DNA of 64,000 nucleotides from Brevirhabdus pacifica (GCF_002797755.1 NZ_PGFI01000014.1:248001-312000), one strand, 5' to 3'; positions 24,816 to 34,940 are shown, numbered from the stretch's first letter. Notes: generated from the letters alone by a model not told the origin. Numbers and translations: made by a program.

Positions 24816-27398
24816 CTACTCGCGCCCGCGCAGGACCCGGGCCGGCCGACGCGAGATGGAACGCAGCGAGAAGAAGAGGCTGGAAAGAAGCGTCACCGCG
24901 ATCCCGCCGCCGACGACGGCCAGGGCGGGCAGGGCCATGAAATCATAGTTCAACCCCATCAGCCGTTCCAGCACCCACCAGGCCGAGGCGCCCCCGGCCG
25001 CGATCGCCACAGCTCCCGCTGCCGCCCCCAGCAGGACCGAGCGCAGGGCAAAGCTGCCCAGCACCAGCACCCGCGAGGCGCCGAGCGTCTTCAGCACCGC
25101 GGCCTCGAAGCTGCGGGCGCCCTCACCGGCGGCGGCGGCTCCGATCAGCACGGCAAAGCCGGTCAGCAGCGTGACCCCGGCGCCGGCGGCGATCGCTGCC
25201 GCCAGCCCCTCCATCAGCCGGGCGGCCGTGTCGATGGCATCGCGCACCCGGATCGCGGTGATGTTGGGAAACGCGGTCGACAACTCGCGCAGGATCGCCG
25301 CCTCGGCCTCGGCGTCGCCATAGACGGTCGAGATGAAGCTGTGGGGCGCCCCGGCCAGCGCGGCGGGGTTCATCGCCATGACAAAGCCGATCCCCGCGTT
25401 CGAGAAATCGACCTCGCGCAGGCTGGTGATCGTGGCCGTGATGTCCCGGCCCAGAATGTTGATCGTGATCGTGTCGCCCAGGGTCAGGCCGATCTCCTCG
25501 GCCTCCTCGGCGGCGAAGGAGATCTGGGGCGGGCCGGCGTAATCCTCGGGCCACCAGGTGCCGGCGGTCAGGCGGGTGCCCTTCGGTTGCGTGGCGGCAT
25601 AGGTCAGGCCCCGGTCGCCACGAAGGACCCAGTGGTTTCCGAACTCCTCGGCCGGGCGGTCGTTGATCCGGGTGATGACCCCGCGCAGCATGGGCGCGGC
25701 CTCGACCCGGGTGACGCCGGGATTGGCGGCCAGCCTGTCGCGGAACTCGTCGATCTGGTCCTGCTGGATGTCGACGAAGAAATAGCTGGGGGCGACCTCG
25801 GGCAGATCACCGGCGATGGTCTGGCGCAGGTTGCTGTCGATCTGACCGACCGTGGCCATGACCGACAGACCCAGGCCCAGGGCCAGCACCACCGACATCG
25901 CCTCCTGTCCCGGCCCCCCGATCGAGGCCAGGGCAAGCCGCAGGCTGGGCCGTCCGCGAAACGCCCTCAGCCTTGCCAGCCGGCGCGCCAGCCAGCGCAG
26001 GGCCAGCGCCGCCAGCGCCAATGCCACCAGCGCCCCGGCGATCCCCACCGCGGCCGCCAGCGCCAGCCGGGCCGAACCCGCGAAAAGCGCCGCCGCCCCC
26101 ACCAGCAGCGCCAGCAGCACCGCCGTCACCAGGATGAAGGCGGGGCGCGGAAAGGCGCGGATCCGGGTGAAAGCCTCCCGGAAAAGGGCGGCGGGGCGGA
26201 TCTGGTCGGTGCTGGCCAGGGGCCAGAGGGTGAAGACCGCCGCTGTCAGCGCCCCGTAAAGTGCCGCCTGCAACAGGGGGGCGGGGTGCAGCCCGGGCAC
26301 CGCCGGCACCGGCAGCCGGGCGGCCAGCAGCGGCAGCGCGATGTTCGGCAGCACAAGGCCCAGCAACAGCCCCGCACCGATGCCCAGCGCCGACAGCACC
26401 CCGATCTGCGCGCCATAGGCCATCAGGATGACCCGCCGCGAGGCACCCAGCGTCTTGAGCACCGCGATGGTGCCGCGCCGGGTCGCCAGATAGGCCCGGA
26501 CGGCGGCCGAGACGCCGACCCCGCCGACCGCCAGCCCGGCCAGGCCGACCAGCACCAGGAAGGTGCCCAGCCGGTCCACGAAACGCTGGATGCCGGGGGC
26601 GCCCCGGCGCGCATCCCGCCAGCGCGCGCCTTGGTCGGCGAAACGCGCCAGCGCCTCGGCCTTGACGCGCTCCAACTCGGCGTCCGGGGGCAGCAGCATG
26701 CGGTAATGGGTGGAATAGAGCGTCCCGGGTCCCAGCAGGCCCGAGCCATCGAGGTCCGGCGTCGCGACAAGCGTGCGCGGCCCCAGGGCAAAGCCGTCGG
26801 TGGCCCCGTCCGGGGCACGCTCCAGCAGGGCCGTCAGCAGGAATTCCTGCGTGCCCAGCCGGAAGCGGTCGCCGGGCTGCAATCCCAGCCGGTCGGCCAG
26901 AAGCGGCTGTACCACGGCACCCGGCAGGCCGTTCCGGCCCGCAAGCGCCTGGGCCAGCGGCATGGGCGGCGACAACTCGACCTGGCCCACCAGCGGATAG
27001 GCCCCGTCGACCGCCTTGACCTGGGTCAGGGCACGCTCGGCCCCGTCGCCCGCGCCGGTGACGGCCATGGAGCGGAACTCGACCACCTCGGAATGGCGCT
27101 GGGCGTTGGCCTCCAGCCAGTCGCGCTCGGGCCCCGTGGCGACCCGGTAGGTGAAGGTCAGCTCGGCGTCGCCGCCCAGCAGGCTCGCCCCCTCTCGGGT
27201 CAGCCCTTCCTGGATTGCCGCGCGCACGACGCCGACGGCAGCGATGGCCGCGACGCCAAGCATCAGGCAGAAAAGGAAGACCCGGAAGGCCGCCAAGCCA
27301 CCGCGCAGCTCACGCCGGGCGATGCGCAGGGCCGAGGCAAGCTCGGTCGCGAAGCGGGCGCGCTGCGGGGTGCTGGCCTGCGGCCCGGTCCCGGTCAT
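24816..27398 (-). CDS. ABC transporter permease, FtsX/MacB type (YbbP-like)
   Basis: The 860-residue protein has the architecture of large FtsX-type permeases: an N-terminal TM helix, a periplasmic MacB-like domain, three TM helices near 270-390, further helices around 415-490, a second periplasmic domain (about 540-715), and three C-terminal TM helices. It works with the overlapping ATPase gene (4-base overlap at 27,395-27,398) and the divergent esterase tesA, the arrangement of the ybbA-ybbP-tesA locus of many proteobacteria. These systems act in envelope processes, not classical import. Confidence 0.9.
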   Translation of the reverse strand: MTGTGPQASTPQRARFATELASALRIARRELRGGLAAFRVFLFCLMLGVAAIAAVGVVRAAIQEGLTREGASLLGGDAELTFTYRVATGPERDWLEANAQRHSEVVEFRSMAVTGAGDGAERALTQVKAVDGAYPLVGQVELSPPMPLAQALAGRNGLPGAVVQPLLADRLGLQPGDRFRLGTQEFLLTALLERAPDGATDGFALGPRTLVATPDLDGSGLLGPGTLYSTHYRMLLPPDAELERVKAEALARFADQGARWRDARRGAPGIQRFVDRLGTFLVLVGLAGLAVGGVGVSAAVRAYLATRRGTIAVLKTLGASRRVILMAYGAQIGVLSALGIGAGLLLGLVLPNIALPLLAARLPVPAVPGLHPAPLLQAALYGALTAAVFTLWPLASTDQIRPAALFREAFTRIRAFPRPAFILVTAVLLALLVGAAALFAGSARLALAAAVGIAGALVALALAALALRWLARRLARLRAFRGRPSLRLALASIGGPGQEAMSVVLALGLGLSVMATVGQIDSNLRQTIAGDLPEVAPSYFFVDIQQDQIDEFRDRLAANPGVTRVEAAPMLRGVITRINDRPAEEFGNHWVLRGDRGLTYAATQPKGTRLTAGTWWPEDYAGPPQISFAAEEAEEIGLTLGDTITINILGRDITATITSLREVDFSNAGIGFVMAMNPAALAGAPHSFISTVYGDAEAEAAILRELSTAFPNITAIRVRDAIDTAARLMEGLAAAIAAGAGVTLLTGFAVLIGAAAAGEGARSFEAAVLKTLGASRVLVLGSFALRSVLLGAAAGAVAIAAGGASAWWVLERLMGLNYDFMALPALAVVGGGIAVTLLSSLFFSLRSISRRPARVLRGRE

Positions 27399-28177
27399 CG
27401 ACGCGCGGGGCCGTTCGAGGCCGCCAGCGCATCCGCCGAGGCGGGCGCAAGGCCTCCCGTCGCACCCGCGACATCATCCTCCAGCCCGGCCGGCACAAGC
27501 CCGTCGCCCGGGGCCAGCCGCCCGTCGACCAGCCGGATCACCCGGTCGCAGCGCCGCGCAAGCTCGCGCGAGTGGGTGACCAGCACCAGGGTCGATCCGG
27601 CGCGGTCGCGCAGGCCGAAGAGGGTCTCCATGATGCGTGCGCCGGTCTCGCCGTCCAGGTTGCCCGTCGGCTCATCGGCCAGCAGGATGGCGGGACGGGG
27701 GGCGGCGGCGCGGGCCAGTGCCACGCGCTGCTGTTCGCCGCCCGACATCTGGCTCGGGTAATGGTCGAGCCGATGGGACAGGCCAACGGCCTCCAGCTCC
27801 TCGGCGGCACGTTCGAACGCGTCCCGGCGCCCGGCCAGCTCAAGCGGGGTCGCGACATTTTCAATTGCCGTCATCGTCGGAATGAGGTGGAAGGACTGGA
27901 AGACCACACCCATATTGTCCCTGCGGAAACGGGCAAGCCGGTCCTCGTTCATGGCGGAAAGATCCTGGCCCAGGGCGCGGATCTCGCCGCCCGTGGCCCG
28001 GTCCAGACCGCCCATCACCATGAGGAGTGACGACTTGCCAGATCCCGAAGGACCGACCAGCCCCAGCGTCTCGCCCCGCCTGACCGAAAGCGTGATCCCG
28101 TGCAGGATCTCGACCGGGCCCGCGTTGCCGTCCAATGTCAGCCGCGCGTCGCGCAGGGACAGAACCGTGTCATCCAT
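27395..28177 (-). CDS. ABC transporter ATPase (YbbA/LolD-like)
   Basis: The 260-residue ATPase has Walker A GPSGSGKSS, the Q-loop segment VVFQSFHLIPTM, signature MSGGEQQRVALARA, Walker B ILLADEPTGNLD and the H-loop THSRELA. The C-terminal extension of about 30 residues is Gly/Ala-rich. The ATG at 28,177 is chosen because the family-conserved start MDDTVLSLRDA begins there; its codon overlaps the start of the divergent tesA gene. It drives the FtsX-type permease encoded immediately downstream. Confidence 0.92.
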   Translation of the reverse strand: MDDTVLSLRDARLTLDGNAGPVEILHGITLSVRRGETLGLVGPSGSGKSSLLMVMGGLDRATGGEIRALGQDLSAMNEDRLARFRRDNMGVVFQSFHLIPTMTAIENVATPLELAGRRDAFERAAEELEAVGLSHRLDHYPSQMSGGEQQRVALARAAAPRPAILLADEPTGNLDGETGARIMETLFGLRDRAGSTLVLVTHSRELARRCDRVIRLVDGRLAPGDGLVPAGLEDDVAGATGGLAPASADALAASNGPARR

Positions 28178-28898
28178 GAAATCGTCCCTGTTTCGGTTTG
28201 CGCGCCGTGGTGCCGCCTGCCTTGGATATGGGACGCCCGGCGGGCTGCGCAAGGCGATGCTGGCCGCCGCGGTGACTTTGTCGGCCCTCGCGGCGCCGGG
28301 CTGGGCGCTGGCCCAGACCGTGACGATCGCCGCGATGGGCGACAGCCTGACCGCGGGCTACGGCCTGCGGGGCGGGCAGGGGTTCGTGCCGCAACTCCAG
28401 GCCTGGCTCGACGAGCGGGGGGCGGACGTGCGCCTGGTCAACGCCGGCGTCTCCGGCGACACGACACGCGGCGGACTCGCCCGGCTCGACTGGACGCTGC
28501 AACCCTCTGTTGATGCGATGATCCTGGCGCTGGGGGGCAACGACCTGTTGCGCGGGACCGACCCCGCCTCTTCGCGGCGCAACCTCGAAGGGATCATCCT
28601 GGCCGCCCGGGAAAAGAAGGTCGAGGTGCTGCTGGTGGGTCTCGTCGCCTCCCGCAATTTCGGGCCCGAGTTCAAGCAGGCCTTCGACGGCATGTACCCC
28701 GCGCTCGCCGAGCGCCACGGTGTGCTTTACGAAAAGGACTTCCTCGGCCCCATCACCGCCCGGACCGAAACAGCCGGCCTGCTGCTGAAATACCTCCAGG
28801 ACGACCGCCTCCACCCCAACGCGGCGGGGGTCGAACTGATTGTCGAGAACCTCGGCCCCCGGGTGCTGGAGCTGGCCGAGGCCGTGCGCGCAAGGTGA
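28176..28898 (+). CDS. tesA: Arylesterase / acyl-CoA thioesterase I (GDSL family)
   Basis: The protein has the GDSL block I (AMGDSLTAGYG), block III (GGNDLLRG) and block V (DRLHPNAAG), giving the Ser-Asp-His triad of the SGNH hydrolases. It acts in the periplasm on esters and thioesters. The N-terminus carries a signal sequence ending in GWALAQ. From the ATG at 28,176 the protein is 240 residues with a long n-region; an alternative ATG at 28,257 gives a shorter 213-residue form beginning MLAAAVTL. The shorter form would leave an 80-bp divergent promoter region, which is more natural, so the start is uncertain. Confidence 0.88.
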   Translation: MKSSLFRFARRGAACLGYGTPGGLRKAMLAAAVTLSALAAPGWALAQTVTIAAMGDSLTAGYGLRGGQGFVPQLQAWLDERGADVRLVNAGVSGDTTRGGLARLDWTLQPSVDAMILALGGNDLLRGTDPASSRRNLEGIILAAREKKVEVLLVGLVASRNFGPEFKQAFDGMYPALAERHGVLYEKDFLGPITARTETAGLLLKYLQDDRLHPNAAGVELIVENLGPRVLELAEAVRAR

Positions 28899-28920
28899 GG
28901 GCAGCGTGCTCCGCCCCTTG

Positions 28921-28994
28921 TTTCACTGTCGTCTAAATATCCGGCCTTCCGCCTGCGGCCAGCGTGCGTCCGGGATATTTGAGCGACAATGAAA
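28921..28994. repeat. Dispersed intergenic repeat, paired inverted copies (copy A)
   Basis: Two arms, TTTCACTGTCGTCTAAATAT at 28,921 (ending 28,942) and its near reverse complement ending 28,994, match in 18 of 22 positions around a 30-base GC-rich spacer. The arms contain the GATATTT-GACAATGA core shared with copies at 43,507 and 47,190. It lies between convergent tesA and truA and may serve as a bidirectional terminator. Confidence 0.7.
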
Positions 28995-29008
28995 CGGGCG
29001 AGGCAGTC

Positions 29009-29788
29009 CTAGCTGGCTGCGGAAGCGAAGGGATCCCGGGGGTAGTCCACCCCGGCGAGGTAGAGCCCCTGGGGGGGCGAGACCGGTCCGCAGGCGCTGC
29101 GATCGCGGGCCTCGAGGGCGCGCGCCACGTCCTCGGGGTGCCAGGCCCCGACGCCGACCCGTTCCAGGGTGCCCACGAAGCTGCGGACCTGGTTATGCAG
29201 GAAGCTGCGGGCGCGCACGTCGAAGGTGAACTCGGCGCCGACCGTGAGGTCGCGGCGGGTGATCTCCAGCCTGTCCAACGTCTTCATCGGCGATGCCGCC
29301 TGGCAGGTGCTGGAGCGGAAGGTGGTGAAGTCGTGATGGCCAAGCAGAAGCCTTGCCGCCTCCTGCATCGGGGCAAGCTCGAGCGGGTGGCCCACCTGCC
29401 AGACCTGACCGCGCTCCAGGGTCACCGGGGCCCGGCGACTGAGAAGCCGGAAGATGTAGCGTCGGCCGCTTGCGCTGAAACGCGCGTGGAAATCGTCGGC
29501 GACGGGCGCCACGTCCAGGATCGCGACGGGGGCGGGTTTCAGGTGGTAGTTGATGGCCCCTGCCAGGCGGAACGGATCCCATTCGCGCGCAAGATCGACA
29601 TGAGCTACCTGGGCATGGGCGTGCACGCCCGCGTCGGTGCGGCCGGCACCCTGGATCAGCGGCTTTTCGGGAGCGATGCGGGCCAGGGCGGCCTCGATCG
29701 CGCCCTGGACGGAGGGAAACGCGACCTGACGCTGCCAGCCCGAGAACGGGCCGCCGTCATATTCGATCTTGAGGGCATAGCGCGGCAT
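29009..29788 (-). CDS. truA: tRNA pseudouridine(38-40) synthase
   Basis: The 259-residue protein shows the TruA signatures: [12 protein letters not shown] at the N-terminus, the catalytic [11 protein letters not shown] motif with its Asp near residue 52, and the C-terminal half with [13 protein letters not shown]. It isomerises uridines 38-40 in the anticodon stem of several tRNAs. The ATG at 29,788 gives the usual [12 protein letters not shown] start; upstream in-frame codons run into a leader without similarity. It converges with tesA and is divergent from ycjX. Confidence 0.96.
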   Translation of the reverse strand: MPRYALKIEYDGGPFSGWQRQVAFPSVQGAIEAALARIAPEKPLIQGAGRTDAGVHAHAQVAHVDLAREWDPFRLAGAINYHLKPAPVAILDVAPVADDFHARFSASGRRYIFRLLSRRAPVTLERGQVWQVGHPLELAPMQEAARLLLGHHDFTTFRSSTCQAASPMKTLDRLEITRRDLTVGAEFTFDVRARSFLHNQVRSFVGTLERVGVGAWHPEDVARALEARDRSACGPVSPPQGLYLAGVDYPRDPFASAAS

Positions 29789-29961
29789 GCGGGCGGACCT
29801 AGCGCCTGTCGTCGAATTTGGCAATTGGGATTGCGTGGGGAGGGGGACGAGAAGGCGCCGGGCTGTGCGACCTGGTGCCCGGGCGACGCACCGCTGTCCT
29901 GCCGGCACTGGCGGCACCGCCTCGCGCGGCCTATCTAGGGGGAGGAACAAGAGGGGACGAC

Positions 29962-31386
29962 GTGGTTTTCACAACAATCGCCGATGGTCTGGCCCGCGGG
30001 GTCGAGGGTGTCAGCTCGACCGTATCCGAGACATTCTTCGAGCCGGTGATCCGGCTCGGGGTCACCGGGCTTGCGCGCTCGGGCAAGACGGTGTTCATCA
30101 CCTCGCTGGTGGCCAACCTGCTGGATCGCGGGCGGATGCCCCAGCTGACGGCGGCCGCCAATGGCGCGATCCGTACCGCTTATCTGCAGCCCCAGCCCGA
30201 CGACACGATCCCGCGTTTTCCCTTCGAGGCCAACCTGGCCGCCCTGACCGGCGCCAGCCCGCGCTGGCCCGAACCCACCAGCGCCGTCAGCGAACTGCGC
30301 CTGTCGCTGAAGGTCCAGCCGCAGGGCATGCTGGGCGCCCTGTCGGGGCCGCGCACGATCCATCTCGACATCATCGACTATCCCGGCGAGTGGCTTCTGG
30401 ACCTGGCGCTGCTGGACAAGGATTACGACGGCTGGGCGGCCGAGGCGCTGGCGCGGCTGGACACGCGCCCGATGGGCCGCGCCTTTGCCGACCTCGCGGC
30501 CCGTACCGACCCGGCTGCCGAGTTCGACGAGCCGCTGGCCCAGCGCCTGGCCGAAAGCTACACCGCCTACCTTCAGGAGGCCCGCGCCGCGGGCTATTCG
30601 GATTGCACGCCGGGCCGGTTCCTTCTGCCGGGGGAGATGGCCGGATCGCCGGTGCTGACATTCGCCCCTCTGCCGCCGGTCGCGGCGGGCGCGAGGACCG
30701 GGCGCGGGGCGTTGCGCCGCGAGATGGCCCGCCGCTTCGACGCCTACAAGCGCGAGGTGGTCAAACCCTTCTTCCGCGATCATTTCGCCCGCATCGACCG
30801 CCAGGTGGTGCTGGTCGATGCGCTGGGCGCGATCCACGCCGGGCCGCCGGCGCTGGAGGATCTGCGCGCCACCCTGGCCGAGATCCTCACCGCCTTCCGC
30901 CCGGGCCGCAACAGCTGGCTGAGTTCGATCCTGGGCCGCCGGGTGGAGAGGATCCTCTTTGCCGCGACCAAGGCCGACCATCTTCACCACGCCCAGCACG
31001 CCCGTCTGACCGGCATCATGGAGGCGCTGGTGCGCGATGCCCGCAGCCGCGCCGATTTCGCCGGCGCCCGGACCGAGGCCATGTCCATTGCCTCGCTGCG
31101 GACCACGGTCGAGGACACGATCACCCACGAGGGTCATCCGCTGGAGGTGGTGCGCGGCACGCTGCTGGACGGGGGGCGCCGGGCGGCCTTCTATCCTGGG
31201 GAGTTGCCGGTCGATCCGGCGGTGCTTCTGGCACCGGCCCGCGAGGGCGCGCCGCGCTGGCTGGACGGGGATTATGGGGCCATGCATTTCGCCCCGGCGC
31301 CCCTGACCCTGCGCCGGGACGAGGGGCCGCCCCACATCCGCCTGGACCGGGCGGCGGAATTCCTGATCGGAGATCGCCTGAAATGA
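29962..31386 (+). CDS. ycjX: YcjX-family P-loop NTPase (DUF463)
   Basis: The 474-residue protein has a P-loop [10 protein letters not shown] near residue 40 and the DUF463 features [14 protein letters not shown] (Walker B-like) and [13 protein letters not shown]. YcjX proteins are stress-linked GTPase-like proteins usually encoded with YcjF, as here. A GTG start at 29,962 is preferred: GAGGGGACGAC precedes it, and the upstream ATG at 29,818 lies in the divergent promoter region with truA. The stop overlaps the next start (ATGA at 31,383-31,386). Confidence 0.9.
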   Translation: MVFTTIADGLARGVEGVSSTVSETFFEPVIRLGVTGLARSGKTVFITSLVANLLDRGRMPQLTAAANGAIRTAYLQPQPDDTIPRFPFEANLAALTGASPRWPEPTSAVSELRLSLKVQPQGMLGALSGPRTIHLDIIDYPGEWLLDLALLDKDYDGWAAEALARLDTRPMGRAFADLAARTDPAAEFDEPLAQRLAESYTAYLQEARAAGYSDCTPGRFLLPGEMAGSPVLTFAPLPPVAAGARTGRGALRREMARRFDAYKREVVKPFFRDHFARIDRQVVLVDALGAIHAGPPALEDLRATLAEILTAFRPGRNSWLSSILGRRVERILFAATKADHLHHAQHARLTGIMEALVRDARSRADFAGARTEAMSIASLRTTVEDTITHEGHPLEVVRGTLLDGGRRAAFYPGELPVDPAVLLAPAREGAPRWLDGDYGAMHFAPAPLTLRRDEGPPHIRLDRAAEFLIGDRLK

Positions 31387-32597
31387 AGCCTCCCCGCAAA
31401 CCCGTGCTGATCGAGTATGACGACGAGGCACCGGCGGCCGCGCAGGCCCCTGCTTCGGCGCACCGGACGCCTCCCCCTGATCCTGCGGGCGGGGCGCGCC
31501 CCGCAGAGGACGACTTGATCCGGGCGCGGACCGGACCCGGGCGCGGTGGCGCGGGCGGGCGGTCCGATCCGGCCCATGACCCCGCGCTCGCGCCGCCGGT
31601 GCCCGAACTGGAATCGGACCTCGGACCCGGTGGCGGGCTTCCGGCGCGGCCGGCTGCGATGCAGCAGGCGGCGATGCTCGCGGCCGGGCGGCGCAGCTTT
31701 CTGGGGCGGCTTTTCTGGGGGGCGGCGGGGGCGCTGATCAGTTTCGGCGTCTCGGTCGCGGCCTGGGATTTTGCCATGTCGATGCTGGCGCGCAACCCGG
31801 TGCTGGGCTGGACGGCGGTGGTCCTGATCGGGGCCGTGCTGCTGGCGCTTCTGGGCATCGCGCTGCGGGAACTGGCGGCCTTTGCCCGGCTGGGGCGGAT
31901 CGACACCATCCGCCAGGCGGCCGAACATGCGATGGCCACCCGGGAATTGTCGGACGCCCGTGCCGCCGCCGACCGGCTGGTCGGCTTTTACGCCGGGCGC
32001 AGCGACGTCTCCTGGGGGCGCGACCGCTTCGCAGAGCGGCGGGGCGATGTCTTTGATGCGCCGGCGCTGCTGCACCTGGCCGAGGCCGAGATCCTGGCGC
32101 CCCTGGACATCCGCGCCCAGCGCGAGGTCGAGGCGGCGGCGCGGCAGGTGGCGACGGTGACGGCGGTGGTGCCGCTGGCGCTGGCAGACGTAGCGGCGGC
32201 CCTGACCTCGAACCTGCGGATGATCCGCCGCATCGCCGAGATATATGGCGGCCGGGCCGGCACGCTGGGAAGCTGGCGTCTGACGCGGACGGTCTTTGCC
32301 CATTTGGTGGCCACCGGGGCAGTGGCGGTTGGCGACGACCTGATCGGCTCGGTCGCGGGGGGTGGTTTGCTGTCGAAACTGTCGCGCCGCTTCGGAGAGG
32401 GGATCGTCAACGGCGCGCTGACCGCGCGCGTCGGCGTCGCGGCGATCGAGGTCTGTCGCCCGCTGCCCTTCTCGAAGGGGCGGCGGCCATCGGTCACGGG
32501 GCTGGTTCAGCGGGCGCTGAGCGGACTGTTTGCCGGGGCGGGCAAACGCGGAGCGCAGGCGTCTCAGGGCGATGAGGGCGGCGCGGCGCGGCGCTGA
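31383..32597 (+). CDS. ycjF: YcjF-family membrane protein (DUF697, TIGR01620)
   Basis: The 404-residue protein begins with a Pro/Ala-rich disordered region (about 1-100), then two transmembrane helices (about 110-165, around AAGALISFGVSVAAW and AVVLIGAVLLALLGIA), a helical region and the C-terminal DUF697 domain with further hydrophobic segments (about 255-330). It overlaps ycjX by four bases and is almost certainly co-translated with it. The pair is conserved in proteobacteria, but its biochemical role is not settled. Confidence 0.9.
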   Translation: MKPPRKPVLIEYDDEAPAAAQAPASAHRTPPPDPAGGARPAEDDLIRARTGPGRGGAGGRSDPAHDPALAPPVPELESDLGPGGGLPARPAAMQQAAMLAAGRRSFLGRLFWGAAGALISFGVSVAAWDFAMSMLARNPVLGWTAVVLIGAVLLALLGIALRELAAFARLGRIDTIRQAAEHAMATRELSDARAAADRLVGFYAGRSDVSWGRDRFAERRGDVFDAPALLHLAEAEILAPLDIRAQREVEAAARQVATVTAVVPLALADVAAALTSNLRMIRRIAEIYGGRAGTLGSWRLTRTVFAHLVATGAVAVGDDLIGSVAGGGLLSKLSRRFGEGIVNGALTARVGVAAIEVCRPLPFSKGRRPSVTGLVQRALSGLFAGAGKRGAQASQGDEGGAARR

Positions 32598-32707
32598 GCC
32601 GCCGCGCGCCCTCTGGCGTGGCCCGTTGCCTGCCCGGGCATTGATCTGCGACACCCTGCGACATCCCGGGAATGGCGGGCACCCGGGTGGCGCGCTACCA
32701 TCCTGCC

Positions 32708-34150
32708 ATGATCCGCGTCCTTTCCCACCCCGTCTATCGCCGGCTTTTCTCGGCCCAGGTCGTGGCCCTGCTGGGCACCGGCCTTCTGACCGTAGCGCTG
32801 AGCCTGCTGGCCTATGACCTGGCCGGGGCGCAGGCGGGGGCGGTGCTGGGCACTGTCTATGCGATCAAGATGGTGGCCTATGTGGGCCTCTCGCCCGTCA
32901 CCGGGGCCCTGGCCGAGCGGCTGCCGCGCAAGAAGGTCCTGATCGGGGCCGACCTGATCCGGGCGGTGGTGGCGCTGGCCCTGCCGTTCGTCGATGCGAT
33001 TTGGCAGGTCTACGTGCTGATCTTCCTGCTTCAGGCGGCGTCGGCCACCTTCACCCCGGCGTTCCAGGCCACGATCCCCGATATCCTGCCGGAGGAAGAG
33101 GATTATACCCGCGCCCTCTCGCTCTCGCGGCTGGCCTATGACCTGGAAAACCTGCTCAGCCCGGCCCTGGCCGGCCTGCTGCTGGTGGTGCTGAGCTACC
33201 AGAGCCTGTTTCTGGGCACGGTCGCGGGTTTCCTGGGTTCGGCCCTGCTGGTCTGGGCCAGCCCGCTGGCGCGGCGGGCCCTGCCGGGCGAGGAGGGCGG
33301 GGCTGTGGCCAGGCGCGGCTTTCGCGAGCGGCTGACCCGGGGCGCGCGGATCTACCTTGCGACGCCCCGACTGCGGGGGCTGTTGTCGTTCAACCTGGCG
33401 GCCGCTGCGGCGGGGGCCTTCGTGCTGGTCAACACGGTGGTGATCGTGCGCGGTGGCGATACCGCGGCCGGGGCGGCGGCCCAGGGCATCGATCGGGGCG
33501 AGACCGGCGTGGCTGTCGCGATGGCGGCCTTTGGCGCGGGCTCGATGCTGGCGGCGCTGGCGCTGCCCCGGCTGCTTTCCAAGCTGGGCGACCGGCCGGT
33601 GATGTCGGCGGCGGCCGGTGTGCTTGCGATGCTGACCCTCGGCTATGGCCTGCGCGGCAGTTTCGGCGGCCAGCCCCTGCCGTGGGTGGCGCTGCTTGGG
33701 CTTTGGGCGGCGCTGGGCGTGGCCTATGGCGCGGTGCTGACCCCGTCGGGGCGGCTCTTGCGCCGGTCGTCCCACCCCGAGGACCGCCAAGCCGTCTTCA
33801 CGGCGCAGTTCGCGCTTTCACATGCCTGCTGGCTGGTGACCTACCCGGTGGCGGGCTGGGTCGGGCAGGCGGCGGGGCTGGGGCAGGCGGCCTTGATCCT
33901 GGGGCTGTTGGCACTGGCGGGCACCTTCGCGGGGCTGCGGTTGTGGCCGGCGGGCGATCCCGAGGTGCTGCGCCACGCCCATCCCGACCTGCCGCCCGAC
34001 CATCCGCATCTGGCGGCGCCGGCGGGCGACACGGCCAGCCCGACAGCGGCGACCGCAGGGGGCGCACAAGCACCCGGCGGCGCGGCGCCCGTCCACGCCC
34101 ATGCCTTCGTGATCGATGACGAGCATCACGCCTGGCCGACCCACGGCTAG
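32708..34150 (+). CDS. MFS exporter with His-rich C-terminal tail
   Basis: The 480-residue MFS protein has about 12 TM helices (residues 10-415) and motif A-like LAERLPRKKVLI between helices 2 and 3. The last ~50 residues form a cytoplasmic tail rich in His (RHAHPDL, PDHPHL, PVHAHAF, DDEHHAW). His-rich C-terminal tails are seen in metal-efflux MFS proteins such as NreB, so nickel/cobalt/zinc export is a reasonable hypothesis, but the membrane part alone does not show the substrate. Neither the ATG at 32,708 nor that at 32,672 has a strong ribosome site; 32,708 matches the usual MFS N-terminus. Confidence 0.82.
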   Translation: MIRVLSHPVYRRLFSAQVVALLGTGLLTVALSLLAYDLAGAQAGAVLGTVYAIKMVAYVGLSPVTGALAERLPRKKVLIGADLIRAVVALALPFVDAIWQVYVLIFLLQAASATFTPAFQATIPDILPEEEDYTRALSLSRLAYDLENLLSPALAGLLLVVLSYQSLFLGTVAGFLGSALLVWASPLARRALPGEEGGAVARRGFRERLTRGARIYLATPRLRGLLSFNLAAAAAGAFVLVNTVVIVRGGDTAAGAAAQGIDRGETGVAVAMAAFGAGSMLAALALPRLLSKLGDRPVMSAAAGVLAMLTLGYGLRGSFGGQPLPWVALLGLWAALGVAYGAVLTPSGRLLRRSSHPEDRQAVFTAQFALSHACWLVTYPVAGWVGQAAGLGQAALILGLLALAGTFAGLRLWPAGDPEVLRHAHPDLPPDHPHLAAPAGDTASPTAATAGGAQAPGGAAPVHAHAFVIDDEHHAWPTHG

Positions 34151-34160
34151 GCGGGAGGGA

Positions 34161-34826
34161 CTACTCGCGCAATTCCCAGGGATCGACGCCCCAGACGGTG
34201 GTCTTGGGCACCCAGCCCGCGTTGCCGTCGGCCTCGATCCGGCACCAGTCGATGCGGCATTCGTCAAGCTGTGCCACGACCCCGGCCTCGGCGTAGGCGC
34301 GGACCTGGCCCTCGGCGAAGGGCTGGGCACGCAGCGGGGTCAGATCCTCTTCGACGATGACGGTGCGGACCCCGGATAGCAGGGCGTAATGCATCCAGCC
34401 GCCGGCGCCGTCCCGGTCGCGGACCCGGCGCCAATGGCCGTACTCGCCGGTGATCTGAAGCGGCATGTCGCGGCGGGTGAAGACCCAGTCGATGCGGTGG
34501 GTCAGAGAGGGGCCGCGCCGCACGTTCCCCTCGCCGGTCTTGAGTGAGACATAGCGGGGCAGGGGAAGGTTGGTGACGGGGCCGCGTTTGGTCTCGGGCG
34601 TGGCGGAGGGGGGCGGCGGGGCGGTGGTGTCCGGGGCCGCGACCGTCGCGTCGTCGGCCGTGGGATCGGCGGCGCTAGCGGGGGGCGTATCGGCACCGGA
34701 TTCAGCGCCCGTTTCGGGGCCTGCTGCGACCGTGCCGGGGGCATCGGTGCCGGCGGCGTGGGCCTTCAGGTCGGCCATAAGGGGCGCGACCGCCGCCAGA
34801 AGCGTCGCGAGAAGGATTCTGCGCAT
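34161..34826 (-). CDS. Secreted bacterial SH3-domain protein
   Basis: The 221-residue protein has a signal peptide (about 1-24, ending KAHA), a low-complexity Ala/Pro/Thr linker (25-85), and two SH3-like modules: VRRGPSLTHRIDWVF and PLRAQPFAEGQVRAYAEAGVVAQL, with GWVPKTTVWGV near the end. Proteins of this kind (SH3b, DUF1058-like) sit in the periplasm and probably bind peptidoglycan. It is divergent from the 2-hydroxyacid dehydrogenase with a 114-bp spacer. Confidence 0.9.
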   Translation of the reverse strand: MRRILLATLLAAVAPLMADLKAHAAGTDAPGTVAAGPETGAESGADTPPASAADPTADDATVAAPDTTAPPPPSATPETKRGPVTNLPLPRYVSLKTGEGNVRRGPSLTHRIDWVFTRRDMPLQITGEYGHWRRVRDRDGAGGWMHYALLSGVRTVIVEEDLTPLRAQPFAEGQVRAYAEAGVVAQLDECRIDWCRIEADGNAGWVPKTTVWGVDPWELRE

Positions 34827-34940
34827 GATTGCCGCTGCCGACCTCAAATGATTCCCGTGCCCGACGGCGCTTGTTCCTCGCCTAAGACTGGTGCAGTTTG
34901 GCAGAAGAGGGATGGCCGCGAAAGGCCGGGAGGAGCAGTA

